Both the position numbers and the translations under genes were made by a program. The notes beneath the pieces are model-generated. The model saw nothing but the letters and a program-made list of their open reading frames with translations. It did no database searches and was not told where the DNA came from. Of a stretch of DNA of 64,000 bases, positions 56,901 to 63,782 are shown in pieces. Each line of letters opens with the position of its first letter. The stretch's first letter is position 1. The DNA is from CAVPMW01 sp963706515 (GTDB taxonomy: Bacteria; Chloroflexota; Anaerolineae; Anaerolineales; UBA4823), in the NCBI GenBank assembly GCA_963706515.1, contig CAVPMW010000023.1:87971-151970 (forward strand), read 5' to 3'.

Positions 56901-57855
56901 CGAGCTGCTCGGCAAGCCTTTCGCCGCGCTGCCTTCGCAGATGCTGGAGCGCTTTGGCTACGGGCGTGAAGCGGCTTTCGAGCTGGTGCGCTCCCTGGAG
57001 CGCGGCATGCCCCTGACCGATGCCCGCCTGACGTACCGCCTGTCCACCCCCATCGAGGAGCTGTACGTGGAAAGGACCACCCTGCCGGTGTGCGGCAGCG
57101 GCGGGCGCACCAACGGCCTGCTGATCATGCTGCGCGACGTCAGCGAGGAGATCCAGGCGGCGGAAGCGCGCAAGCTGGTTACCGAGACGCTGGTGCACGA
57201 CATGCGCTCGCCGCTCAGCGCGGTGGTGAGCGCGCTGGACGTGCTGCAGGACGGGCTGCAGGAGGATACCAACCGCGAGATTCTGCCGCAGGCTTTGGCG
57301 GTTGCCCGCCGCGGCGCGGGGCGGGTGCTCTCGATGGTGGAGTCGCTGCTGGACATCTCCCGCATGCAGGCGGGCAGCATCGAGCTCAATCCCAAATCGA
57401 TCAACCTGCAGGCGATGGTGGATTCTGTCCTGGTGGATTTCATGCCTCAGGCGCAAGATTACGGGATCGTGGCGCGCAACCAGATTGGCCCCGACATCTA
57501 CGCTTACGCCGACCTGGGCAAGGTGAGCCGGGTGCTGATCAATCTACTGGACAACGGACTGAAGTTCACCCCGCCCGGCGGGGAGGTGTGCTTCTCGGCG
57601 GAGAGGTGGAAGGATGACCGGATTGCGGTGCACGTCAGCGATACCGGGCCGGGCATCCCGCAGGAATACCGGGTGAAGATCTTCGACCAGTTTGCCCAGG
57701 TGCCGGGGACGCGCAGCCGGCGGCGCGGTTCGGGGCTGGGACTGACCTTCTGCCGGCTGACGGTTGAGGCGCACGGGGGCAAGATCTGGGTGGATTCGCA
57801 GCCGGGAGGCGGCAGCACGTTCACTTTCACCTTACCGGTGGCTGAAGAGCTGTGA
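53974..57855 (+). CDS. Large membrane-bound multi-GAF/PAS histidine kinase
   Basis: This intact 1293-residue protein has six or seven helices in residues 22-240, then four GAF domains (about 260-410, 425-580, 600-755, 770-935; for example RLLGVNNFYVALVDPATGRIYYP), a PAS domain (about 945-1055, ILNSAQEGVMMVEADGRLRLVN-like) and a kinase core. The core has the H-box LVHDMRSPLSAVVSALDVL with the phosphoacceptor His, the N-box LINLLDNGLKFTPPGG, DTGPGIP and GSGLGLTFC. It senses several ligands or redox cues through GAF domains. No response regulator is adjacent, so it is an orphan. The product is unusually long and frameshift-free for this window. Confidence 0.92.
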   Translation: MIQKLRDPRPKPPRQAQAYHLLIGLGGLAVLVWMTVASGETLRIPDALLIALFSLLLANFPISVMVSEFNLVNVVGLGGTLLVGGAATGWGVLLGLLAGYATRPLWPRRMAPHAPPMKRSWLEAFYQAGLVSLAVGSAWLTAEYAFGSGTSLVTPDPERYMLFSLVFVLAHTLLWWVGAVLSKAGTSEKVSGEWRSMALLEFMPLPFIWISLLGFQNFRWILLVAIGIMPLIIAILLYGMAEMRFSLEQRIQELSILNEVSDVLRSTLKLDELLQATYTQINRLLGVNNFYVALVDPATGRIYYPLAIKRGTRQTWAARLPEDRLTERVIRGKMPLRYQEGGDDPTPEIDLPHSKDSPTAWLGVPLNRNEQVIGCLCMYSYDIGADFTQPEVEMLQILSGQISVALDNALLYEESRRRTAQLETFNRISSMISASLDPEEVLSQVCQSVSRIGGGRRSAIYLLELGEGQVWLAASHGLSKDFLEANQTFSVAEEGRGACLHRGEPDLVEDIRSSAVNPAYQEALTRVSIQAVGDFPMLTPEGQLGFLAVYYDEPHHFLAEEVELLKTLASVAAIAVSNARQFVRTDQALENRVRQLAILEAVSRELAANLHSERLFELIMNYAREFTGSKWASIGLFHPGHKSLEIKASSGYLHEVESLPAGYGLAGHAVREQRIINVGDVRLEGDYIDRSGGEARAHLSVPLRYEGRVLGVLTLEKPEPFTYTENDEAFIGQLANQAAVALVNAELYNEIQARLREQSSLYLVSTRLAGDLELGSVLRTIFRAIQAALSNPVLGIYLWEEERRVYDLQPGLQDLTAARLVARESDSVQIRRESKSLLNSIPARELGSLFPRLLESVPVFFSQEQDIPDILRRGWHGWQVLLLPIVVHQQRLGVVLVYLEPRRPLLANELQLVSAISTQGGISVENAMLFADVSHGREQLEAVLNSAQEGVMMVEADGRLRLVNDSIRRMTGVVQDELLGKPFAALPSQMLERFGYGREAAFELVRSLERGMPLTDARLTYRLSTPIEELYVERTTLPVCGSGGRTNGLLIMLRDVSEEIQAAEARKLVTETLVHDMRSPLSAVVSALDVLQDGLQEDTNREILPQALAVARRGAGRVLSMVESLLDISRMQAGSIELNPKSINLQAMVDSVLVDFMPQAQDYGIVARNQIGPDIYAYADLGKVSRVLINLLDNGLKFTPPGGEVCFSAERWKDDRIAVHVSDTGPGIPQEYRVKIFDQFAQVPGTRSRRRGSGLGLTFCRLTVEAHGGKIWVDSQPGGGSTFTFTLPVAEEL

Positions 57856-57872
57856 GAAAATCAGGGTAGAGG

Positions 57873-57955
57873 AATATCCGAAAACGAGGATCAGGTGGCG
57901 CCTTCGCCACCTGATCCTCGTTTTCGGATATTTTCCCTCCCGATTTTGGGGGAGG
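57873..57955. terminator. Variable-stem hairpin D plus CCTCCC/GGGAGG hairpin
   Basis: A perfect 28-base-pair stem (57873-57900 with 57905-57932, loop CCTT) starts AATATCCGAAAACG and ends CGTTTTCGGATATT. It is followed by CCTCCC (57936-57941) and GGGAGG (57950-57955). The pair of hairpins is the reverse-oriented counterpart of the composite at 23097-23180. It begins 18 bases after the kinase stop. Confidence 0.75.
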
Positions 57956-58085
57956 TGAAGTTGCAGCAGGCAAGAAGTTACCGTAGGTAACTTCCGGGTT
58001 GGGTTTATTTCATAATGAATAAGTGCGAAAATGAGATTCGAGACGTTCATATATATGAATCCCGTTAACCTTTAGGTCAGACCTC

Positions 58086-58114
58086 TTGTCAAGGGCATTT
58101 GAGCGCGCTATAAT
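58086..58114 (+). promoter_or_regulatory. Consensus promoter for fmdB
   Basis: TTGTCA (58086-58091) and TATAAT (58109-58114) are 17 bases apart. The start would be near 58121, giving a 47-base leader with AAGAGG before the ATG. Confidence 0.75.
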
Positions 58115-58167
58115 CTTTTGATGCGATTTTAAGCGGTGTGCGTCTGAGATCGCGGGAAGAGGTTAAT

Positions 58168-58530
58168 ATGCCGATCTATACCTACCGGTGTGAAAATTGC
58201 GGCGTACAGTTCGAGAAACAACAGTCATTTACTGATGCGTCTCTGAAGGTCTGCCCCGAATGCAAACATAAAACCTTGCGCAAGGTCTACCAGCCCGTAG
58301 GCATTGTGTTCAAGGGCTCGGGGTTCTATGCGACCGACCACCGCTCACCTTCCGGGACGGGTCGTCCGGGGAGCAAGTCGGAAGACAGCAGGAGCGCGGA
58401 TAACAAAGCGGAGAAAGAGAGCAGGGCGGAAAAGAGCGAGAGCGCGGATAAGAAGGCGGAGAAAGAGAGCAAGCCGGAAATGAGCGTGAAAAGCGAGAAG
58501 AGCGGATCTTCCAGCGCTAAAGAGGAGTAA
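58168..58530 (+). CDS. FmdB-family zinc-ribbon protein with charged repetitive tail
   Basis: The ATG at 58168 gives the standard start MPIYTYRCENCGVQFEKQQSF. Two CxxC pairs (CENC, CPEC) make a zinc ribbon in residues 1-45, followed by LRKVYQPVGIVFKGSGFY, the usual FmdB continuation. The last 60 residues are a low-complexity Lys/Glu/Ser tail with repeats of (S/K)AEKES and SADNKAEKES. FmdB was named for formamidase regulation; its role is unknown. The product is 120 residues, longer than usual because of the tail. Confidence 0.9.
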   Translation: MPIYTYRCENCGVQFEKQQSFTDASLKVCPECKHKTLRKVYQPVGIVFKGSGFYATDHRSPSGTGRPGSKSEDSRSADNKAEKESRAEKSESADKKAEKESKPEMSVKSEKSGSSSAKEE

Positions 58531-58636
58531 TCCTTCGCACGTATAAAATGAGTGGCGGGAGACCGCCACTTTTTTATTTAATTCACAAAGGACGGCGGGT
58601 TCGCAATGACAGAGCGGAGATCGATACTCTAGATAA

Positions 58637-59111
58637 TTATAGGTTTTTCGCCATGTTCAGGCTGGTGGTCTGGTAGCCGATCTGCGCGTACAGGCTGCGG
58701 GCTGCCTCGTTGTGGGCGAAGACGTGCAGCATGAGCGTGGAACATCCCAGCTCGCGGGCTATATCTTCCAAAGCCAGCATTGCCTGGCGTCCATATCCCT
58801 GGTGACGATAGGCTTCCTGGATTTCGATGTCATAGATGAAGCCTGAAGGCGGCGTCCGGCGACGGTCGACCGCCAGCCAGAGAGTTGCCGACCTTGAGCT
58901 GTGCAGCCGGGTCGAATATCGTATACAGGTGGTGGTCGGGGGTGGACAGACCCTGCGGCAGCAGGCGTTCATGGTCCTGGCGCGAGCGCTCCACAGCTTC
59001 CGCGGAGGTCCAATAGCCGGCGCGCACGTTTTCGGCTGCGTACACCTGGATGTCGTATTCCAGGAAGGCTTTGAAATCTTCTTCGATCATGGGTACGAGC
59101 TGGATGGGCAC
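58637..59111 (-). CDS. GNAT-family N-acetyltransferase, one frameshift
   Basis: The first part (MPIQLVPMIEEDFKAFLEYDIQVYAAENVRAG) runs from 59111 to a shift near 58880. The C-terminal part has FIYDIEIQEAYRHQGYGRQAMLALEDIARELG, the acetyl-CoA loop (R/QxxGxGRQ), and LMLHVFAHNEAARSLYAQIGYQ, the typical GNAT end. Restored length is about 158 residues. Acceptor unknown. It ends at 58637, shortly after the fmdB end on the opposite strand. Confidence 0.82.
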
Positions 59112-59147
59112 GGGATGTTACCTCATTATTTAGATTATGAGGCTTAT

Positions 59148-59197
59148 CTGAAAATGGATGAATGTGGGCATTCGCCCGAATTCATCCATTTTTTCGG
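59148..59197. terminator. Variable-stem hairpin E (imperfect)
   Basis: CTGAAAATGGATGAAT pairs with ATTCATCCATTTTTTCGG around a GGGC/GCCC top with small mismatches. It lies 33 bases beyond the stop of the PPOX gene and ahead of the GNAT start on the minus strand, matching a terminator between them. Confidence 0.6.
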
Positions 59198-59229
59198 GCT
59201 TCATCACCAATTTAGGAGTCATTACACAT

Positions 59230-59646
59230 TTACCACCCGCGGGCTTTGAGCGGGGTGACCAGGATCGCCAGCGAATATTCCGCCTGGAGGGTCACGGGTG
59301 TCATCTTGATCGCCACGATCCCCTCGGCGTACTTCTCCAGGTAGAGGGCAATCCGCTCAGGTGGAATCGGTTCGCGCATCAAGGCGGCTTCGCCGATCAG
59401 CACGCCCACGTTTTCACCGTCCGCATCCGTGTTGAAGCTCAGGGCGACGTGCGGGTTGGCGGCGATGTGGCGCACCTTCGCCGCCTGCGGCTGGCTGAAG
59501 ATCAGGACAGTTTCGCCGTCCCAATGGAACCAGATCGGCCGCGGCTGCGGGGTGAGCCGGGCGTCGACGGTGGTGAGCCACAGCACCTGCTCGTCGCGCA
59601 GGCGCTGCTCCAGTTTTTTACCGAAGGGGGTGCTGAAGTCGATCAT
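59230..59646 (-). CDS. PPOX-class F420-dependent oxidoreductase (Rv3369-like)
   Basis: The ATG at 59646 (MIDFSTPFGKKLEQRLRDEQV) follows TTGGAGGCTAAGCTC; an upstream in-frame TTG is part of that ribosome site. The 138-residue protein has the split-barrel flavin/deazaflavin fold: VLWLTTVDARLTPQPRPIWFHWDGETVLIFSQPQAAKVRHI and NPHVALSFNTDADGENVGVLIGEA. This matches the probable F420-dependent PPOX subgroup rather than pyridoxamine phosphate oxidase. The F420 operon in the same window makes that cofactor available. Substrate unknown. It overlaps the regulatory region of the lipoprotein stop, so both genes are likely cotranscribed. Confidence 0.85.
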   Translation of the reverse strand: MIDFSTPFGKKLEQRLRDEQVLWLTTVDARLTPQPRPIWFHWDGETVLIFSQPQAAKVRHIAANPHVALSFNTDADGENVGVLIGEAALMREPIPPERIALYLEKYAEGIVAIKMTPVTLQAEYSLAILVTPLKARGW

Positions 59647-59650
59647 GAGC

Positions 59651-60433
59651 TTAGCCTCCAATCGGGAGTAATTTCCAGACGAAGACCAACGGGTCGCTGT
59701 GCGGCAGGTTGATGGTGACCGCCAGCGGGTCTACATTGCCGGAAACCCCGTTCTTGCTGTTGCAGTTCTCGTCCATCTGGTTGCTGGTGCAGGCGATGGC
59801 GGTATAGGCGACCTGCCAGGTGCCGGCGGAGTCGGGCGGCATGAAGGCGTAGAAATTGCCGTCGGCGTCGGTCATGGCGTCGTTGCGGGTGGGGCTCGTC
59901 CCGCCGCCCTGGAGGATCATGAACTGGATGCCGCTGACCGGGTTCCCCTGTTGATCGACCACCTTGCCCTGCAGGAGCTGGACGTTCTGCGGCTGGACCA
60001 GCGGGGCAGCCCCGTAATCCTTGCCCTGCTCCAGGAGCTGGTTGAAGACCCAGCCCTGCGCGTCATTCGGCGCCTGGACTAAGATCCATTCTCCGCCGGG
60101 CGACCTGCCGGTGACCTTCAGGGGCGTACCCTGCTTGACCTTGGCGAGCACTTTGAACAGGTAGCCGGGGTTCTCGCGCAGGTTGACGTTATCCACGGCA
60201 GCCGCGGCGTCGAAGGGGACGAAGGGCGTAGGGCTGGGCGCCAATGTGGGCGTGGGGGAGGGGATCGGGGTAGGCGGCAGGGTCGGCGTGGGCAGCGGCG
60301 TGCGCGTGGCAGTCGGGGGCGGGGGCAGGGTCGGCGCCAGGGTTGCGGTGGGCTGCGCCTTCTGGGAACGGCAGGCTGAGAGCAGACCCCCAAGCAGGCT
60401 GACGAGCAGGAGAAGAACCGATATTCGTTTCAT
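59651..60433 (-). CDS. SH3b lipoprotein with Pro/Thr linker
   Basis: The signal MKRISVLLLLVSLLGGLLSAC ends in a lipobox cysteine at residue 21. A linker of about 40 residues with repeated PTP is followed by a bacterial SH3 domain (AAAVDNVNLRENPGYLFKVLAKV, GEWILVQAPNDAQGWVFNQL). A carboxypeptidase-regulatory-like beta domain follows (LLQGKVVDQQGNPVSGIQFMIL, MTDADGNFYAFMPPDSAGTWQV). It is a surface-bound, probably wall-binding protein of 260 residues. Its stop codon lies inside the ribosome site of the next gene. Confidence 0.85.
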   Translation of the reverse strand: MKRISVLLLLVSLLGGLLSACRSQKAQPTATLAPTLPPPPTATRTPLPTPTLPPTPIPSPTPTLAPSPTPFVPFDAAAAVDNVNLRENPGYLFKVLAKVKQGTPLKVTGRSPGGEWILVQAPNDAQGWVFNQLLEQGKDYGAAPLVQPQNVQLLQGKVVDQQGNPVSGIQFMILQGGGTSPTRNDAMTDADGNFYAFMPPDSAGTWQVAYTAIACTSNQMDENCNSKNGVSGNVDPLAVTINLPHSDPLVFVWKLLPIGG

Positions 60434-60590
60434 TTGATCGTTTTCCTGTGAGCAGTTTTATTTAAGAGTTCTGGAATCCTAAATTGGCTGCGCCATTTAT
60501 CCGGCTGGGCGCTAAAATGATTATACATTGGATTGGTGAGATAATAAATTCGTCCGGATTCGACCTACAGATTAAATTGCGGAGGGAGAC

Positions 60591-61088
60591 ATGGATCTGG
60601 CCTTAAATATCGAGCTGGTCTTACGTCTGGTAGTAGCCGCATTCCTGGGCTACGTGATCGGGCTGGAACGCCGCCTGACCGGGCATTCCGCCGGCGACCG
60701 CACCTTCGCCCTGACTTCGTTGGGCGCAGCCCTTTTCACCGTCGTCTCGCTCAAGGCATTCCCCGAAGGGGACACGCGCATCGCGGCGGGGGTGGTCACC
60801 GGGCTGGGCTTCCTGGGGGCGGGGATGATCCTGAAGGGGTCGGAGAAAGAGGTCAAGGGGCTGACCACCGCGGCGAGCATCTGGACGGTGGGCGCGATCG
60901 GCCTGGCGGTTGGAGCGGGGTCGTACGCCCTGGCAGTCGTCGCTGCGGCGCTGACCCTGCTCTTACTGGCTTCGGAAACGCTGCTGCACATCGACCAGCG
61001 CATCGAGGCGCGCCAGAGGCAGAGACGGATGGAGAAGAAAGGAGGGCCGACTCCGCCGGACGAGACGGGGGGAGCTGGCGTCGTTTGA
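60591..61088 (+). CDS. MgtC/SapB-family membrane protein
   Basis: The 165-residue protein starts MDLALNIELVLRLVVAAFLGYVIGLERRLTG after GGAGGGAG. GLERxxxGHxAGDRTFALTSLGAALFT and TGLGFLGAGMILK..KGLTTAASIWTVGAIGLAVGAG are the MgtC/SapB signatures across four helices. Members modulate Mg homeostasis or inhibit the F-type ATPase. This form lacks the C-terminal soluble domain of Salmonella MgtC. Intact. Confidence 0.92.
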   Translation: MDLALNIELVLRLVVAAFLGYVIGLERRLTGHSAGDRTFALTSLGAALFTVVSLKAFPEGDTRIAAGVVTGLGFLGAGMILKGSEKEVKGLTTAASIWTVGAIGLAVGAGSYALAVVAAALTLLLLASETLLHIDQRIEARQRQRRMEKKGGPTPPDETGGAGVV

Positions 61089-61164
61089 TGGCTACGGGCT
61101 TATCTTGATGCAGGAAGGTTCTCCTTGGTTTACTTGGTAGAATCAAATCGAAGGAGATAGAGAT

Positions 61165-61371
61165 ATGAGACAGGTGATTATTTACCCAGGTGAAGATGGT
61201 TATTTTGTAGCGGAATGTCCCAGCCTACCCGGTTGTATCTCACAGGGTAAAAACCGGGAAGAAGCGATCGAGAATATCCGTGAAGCCATTCAGCTGTATA
61301 TAGATGTCCTCGTTGAAAAGGGACAACCCATCCCGCCTGAAAAATATGAAACTATCCTTGTTGCTGTATGA
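61165..61371 (+). CDS. hicB: HicB-type antitoxin
   Basis: The 68-residue protein MRQVIIYPGEDGYFVAECPSLPGCISQGKNREEAIENIREAIQLY-type sequence has the HicB fold signature (xxxExGxxVAxCPxLPGCxSQGxTxxEAxxNI). It follows AAGGAGATAGAG. A C-terminal DNA-binding domain is absent, as in short HicB proteins of hicBA operons with antitoxin first. Its stop overlaps the ATG of the damaged hicA. Confidence 0.88.
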   Translation: MRQVIIYPGEDGYFVAECPSLPGCISQGKNREEAIENIREAIQLYIDVLVEKGQPIPPEKYETILVAV

Positions 61372-61618
61372 GCAAGCTGCCCGTTATTTCAGGACGTGAC
61401 TGTGTAAAGCACTTGAGAAAGCCGGTTTTCAGTTCCGACGTCAGAGGGGAAGCTATATTTCACTACTAAGATAAGAGCCGTTTACGCAGCTTGTCGTTCC
61501 GGATCATCGAGAATTAGATCGTGGCACTTTGCGGGCGATCATCCGGCAAGCAGGGCTCAGTGTAGACGATCTGAGAGTTTGCCATTTTGTACAAGACAGT
61601 ATCCTATGGCGATGTTAA
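61368..61618 (+). pseudogene. hicA: hicA toxin remnant with frameshift and in-frame stop
   Basis: From the ATG at 61368 the frame gives MSKLPVISGRDCVK, then breaks near 61410. Another frame continues with AGFQFRRQRGSYISLLR, a TAA, and EPFTQLVVPDHRELDRGTLRAIIRQAGLSVDDL. These are the HicA double-stranded-RNA-binding fold and its catalytic histidine region, except that the usual GSH is replaced by GSY. One missing base plus one stop codon, and a possible His-to-Tyr change, suggest an inactive toxin, though two sequencing errors could explain the frame. Confidence 0.7.
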
Positions 61619-61671
61619 GAGTACACACCATCTGGCAATATCCAGTTAAACCAAGTCAAAGGAGAAAGAAA

Positions 61672-62286
61672 ATGCCCCAAGAAACGAGAATAGCCCGTAC
61701 TGTCGTCGGAAACATCGTCTTGTCCTTGGATGGCAGGGTGAACGGTCCGGGTGGCGAGTATGACATGGGGTGGATCGTCCCACATGCAATCACTGACGCG
61801 TCGCGAGACCACATGGTCAGCGTCACAAGCCCAGCCACGACGGTGCTCTTGGGCAGGAAGAACTATCAGGGTTTCGGAAGTTATTGGCCAACGGTCGCCA
61901 ACGACGAGTCGGCAGACCCGCGCGACCGCGCTTTTTCCAAATGGCTCAATTCTGTGGAGAAGATCGTGTTCTCCTCCACCCTGAAGGACGCCACCTGGGA
62001 GAACTCCCGTATCGTTGACACCGAGCCAGCTGCAGTCATTAGGGATTTGCAACAGCAAGATGGCGGCGACATCATCGTGCTCGCCAGCGGCAGTATCATC
62101 AAGCAATTGCTCCGAGCAGACGCCCTAGACCGCCTGAGCATCACTTTATGCCCCGAGATATCTGGTGGCGGTGCTCGCCTGTTTGAGGATGACCTGCCTC
62201 CCTCCTCTTGGACTCTGCGGCTAAGCACAGTGACAGAGAGTGGTGCTCTGTGCTTGCACTACGACCGAGTCCGTGAGGGGAAATAA
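61672..62286 (+). CDS. Dihydrofolate-reductase-like (RibD C-terminal domain) protein
   Basis: The ATG at 61672 follows AAAGGAGAAAG. The 204-residue protein (MPQETRIARTVVGNIVLSLDGRVN) has the LSLDGRV motif, TVLLGRKNYQGFGSYWP, KIVFSSTLKDATWEN and IIVLASGSIIKQLLRADALDRLSITLCPEISGGG, the order of the RibD_C/DHFR-like fold. Such proteins are common stand-alone reductases of unknown substrate. Codon usage is less GC-biased than in neighbouring genes. Confidence 0.85.
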   Translation: MPQETRIARTVVGNIVLSLDGRVNGPGGEYDMGWIVPHAITDASRDHMVSVTSPATTVLLGRKNYQGFGSYWPTVANDESADPRDRAFSKWLNSVEKIVFSSTLKDATWENSRIVDTEPAAVIRDLQQQDGGDIIVLASGSIIKQLLRADALDRLSITLCPEISGGGARLFEDDLPPSSWTLRLSTVTESGALCLHYDRVREGK

Positions 62287-62318
62287 CTACCGCAATCATG
62301 GCACCCTACAAATTGCGA

Positions 62319-63170
62319 TTAAACATCCAGTTTTCTTTCACCCAGCCATTTCACCATTTCAGGGTCACGATGGTCAAAGAAACTACTTGTTTTTGTGTCT
62401 AAAGTTGTAATAGCCGCCATGTCTTCCGCGCTTAATTCAAAATCAAACACACTGATATTTTCTATCATTCTCTCTTTGCGAATTGATTTTGAAAGAACAA
62501 TAATTCCTCTTTGTAAAAGCCAGCGGAGAATTACCTGGGCAACGCTTTTTTTGTGTTTTGCGGCGATTGAAAGCAATAATTCATTTTGAAAAATATTATT
62601 CCTTCCCTCTGCAAATGGAGCCCATGCTTCAACCTGAACGCTGTTATCTTGTAAAAACTTTTGCGTATCAATTTGCTGATGGAAAGGATTTACTTCAATC
62701 TGATTTACCGCAGGCGTTATTTTGTTATGAATCATCAAGTCCATTATTCGGTCAGGAGGAAAGTTTGAAACCCCGATTGCTCTGACTTTGCCTTGTTGAT
62801 ACAGTTCTTCCATCGCACGCCATTCACCATACACATCGCCAAATGGTTGATGAATCAGATACAGGTCAATGTAATCTAATTGCAATCGCTTCAGAGAATT
62901 TTCAAAGGCTTTTATTGTGCCTTCATAGCCATTTCTCTGAATCCAAAGTTTTGTAGTGATAAACAGTTTTTCTCTTGCAACACCGCTTTGTTTGATTCCT
63001 CTGCCAACCGCCTCTTCATTCTGGTAAGAAGCGGCAGTGTCAATATGGCTATATCCAGTTTGAATAGCGTCAACCACGCTTCTTTCACATTCGCTCGGAT
63101 CAGTTATCTGAAAAACGCCGAAACCAAGAATAGGGATTTCAACGCCATTGTTCAATTTTACATTTTGCAT
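62319..63170 (-). CDS. Aldo/keto reductase
   Basis: The 283-residue protein (MQNVKLNNGVEIPILGFGVFQI) has the AKR tetrad: Asp in GYSHIDTAASYQNEEAVG, Tyr of the same motif, Lys in FITTKLW and His in LYLIHQPFGD. VRAIGVSNFPPDRIM and IVLSKSIRKERMIENISVFDFEL are the NADP(H)-binding segments. Its gene is clearly AT-richer than the rest of the window, suggesting recent transfer. It shares its first five residues and its ribosome-site leader with the neighbour at 63588. Confidence 0.92.
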   Translation of the reverse strand: MQNVKLNNGVEIPILGFGVFQITDPSECERSVVDAIQTGYSHIDTAASYQNEEAVGRGIKQSGVAREKLFITTKLWIQRNGYEGTIKAFENSLKRLQLDYIDLYLIHQPFGDVYGEWRAMEELYQQGKVRAIGVSNFPPDRIMDLMIHNKITPAVNQIEVNPFHQQIDTQKFLQDNSVQVEAWAPFAEGRNNIFQNELLLSIAAKHKKSVAQVILRWLLQRGIIVLSKSIRKERMIENISVFDFELSAEDMAAITTLDTKTSSFFDHRDPEMVKWLGERKLDV

Positions 63171-63188
63171 AATTCTCTCCTTATGTTT
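63156..63188. repeat. 33-base direct repeat at the aldo/keto reductase start, copy 1
   Basis: The segment covering the ribosome site and the first codons (MQNVK) of the aldo/keto reductase is identical over 33 bases to 63574-63606. Confidence 0.9.
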
Positions 63189-63206
63189 CTGCGGTTAATG
63201 GTGTCG

Positions 63207-63588
63207 CTATGGGGTAAGTAGCCTGGTGAACGAGAGCGAGGCTAACGTCCAGGTACCGCTTTGCTGCACATACACTTCTGTCACCACGAAGGGATTGGTG
63301 ACCTCATTGCCGCCAACGACGGCTACCAGACGAATTTTGTTCAAAAGGATGGCAGTTGTGCCAATGAAATCGCACCGACACTTCCTGGATATCCACATTC
63401 TTGTAGTGAATTCCTCCGCTTCTGATGACCTCGAGTTCCTGTTCCTTGGACATGGTTCCGCCCATATGGACAAAGACAGCCTTTTCATGGAAGAGAGCGT
63501 CCAGGGAATCTACTTTGCGCTCTGACATCCAGCGCCACTTCTCCTTAGAGAGATTGATTACTTCTTGTTCCGATTTTACATTTTGCAT
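63207..63588 (-). CDS. NTF2-like (DUF4440-type) protein, one frameshift
   Basis: The start at 63588 gives MQNVKSEQEVINLSKEKWRWM. The conserved part, KVDSLDALFHEKAVFVHMGGTMSKEQELEVIRSG and YKNVDIQEVSVRF, shifts near 63355 to GTTAILLNKIRLVAVVGGNEV and ends with VTEVYVQQSGTWTLASLSFTRL. This is the cone-shaped NTF2/SnoaL-like fold of DUF4440 proteins, about 127 residues. Function unknown. It is probably the first gene of a two-gene unit with the aldo/keto reductase. Confidence 0.8.
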
Positions 63589-63606
63589 AATTCTCTCCTT
63601 ATGTTT
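63574..63606. repeat. 33-base direct repeat at the NTF2-like gene start, copy 2
   Basis: It is identical to 63156-63188, including AAGGAGAGAATT (minus strand) and the codons for MQNVK. Confidence 0.9.
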
Positions 63607-63782
63607 ATGCTGTGTCGCTGTATTTATGACCGCACCACGAGAGTCTAACACCTGGAGTCGACTCCAAGTCAAGGGTTTTGCAAGTGCATTCGAGGAGGAA
63701 TCTGTACATTCGCAGGTCTCAAATCTCTCAGACCCACGCCGGGGGGGAAGGTTTTCTTCCATAGCTTGATAGCAAATTGGGG

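Noticed and set aside
59647..59661. TTG start for the PPOX gene
   Set aside because: The TTG is part of the TTGGAGG ribosome site of the ATG at 59646.
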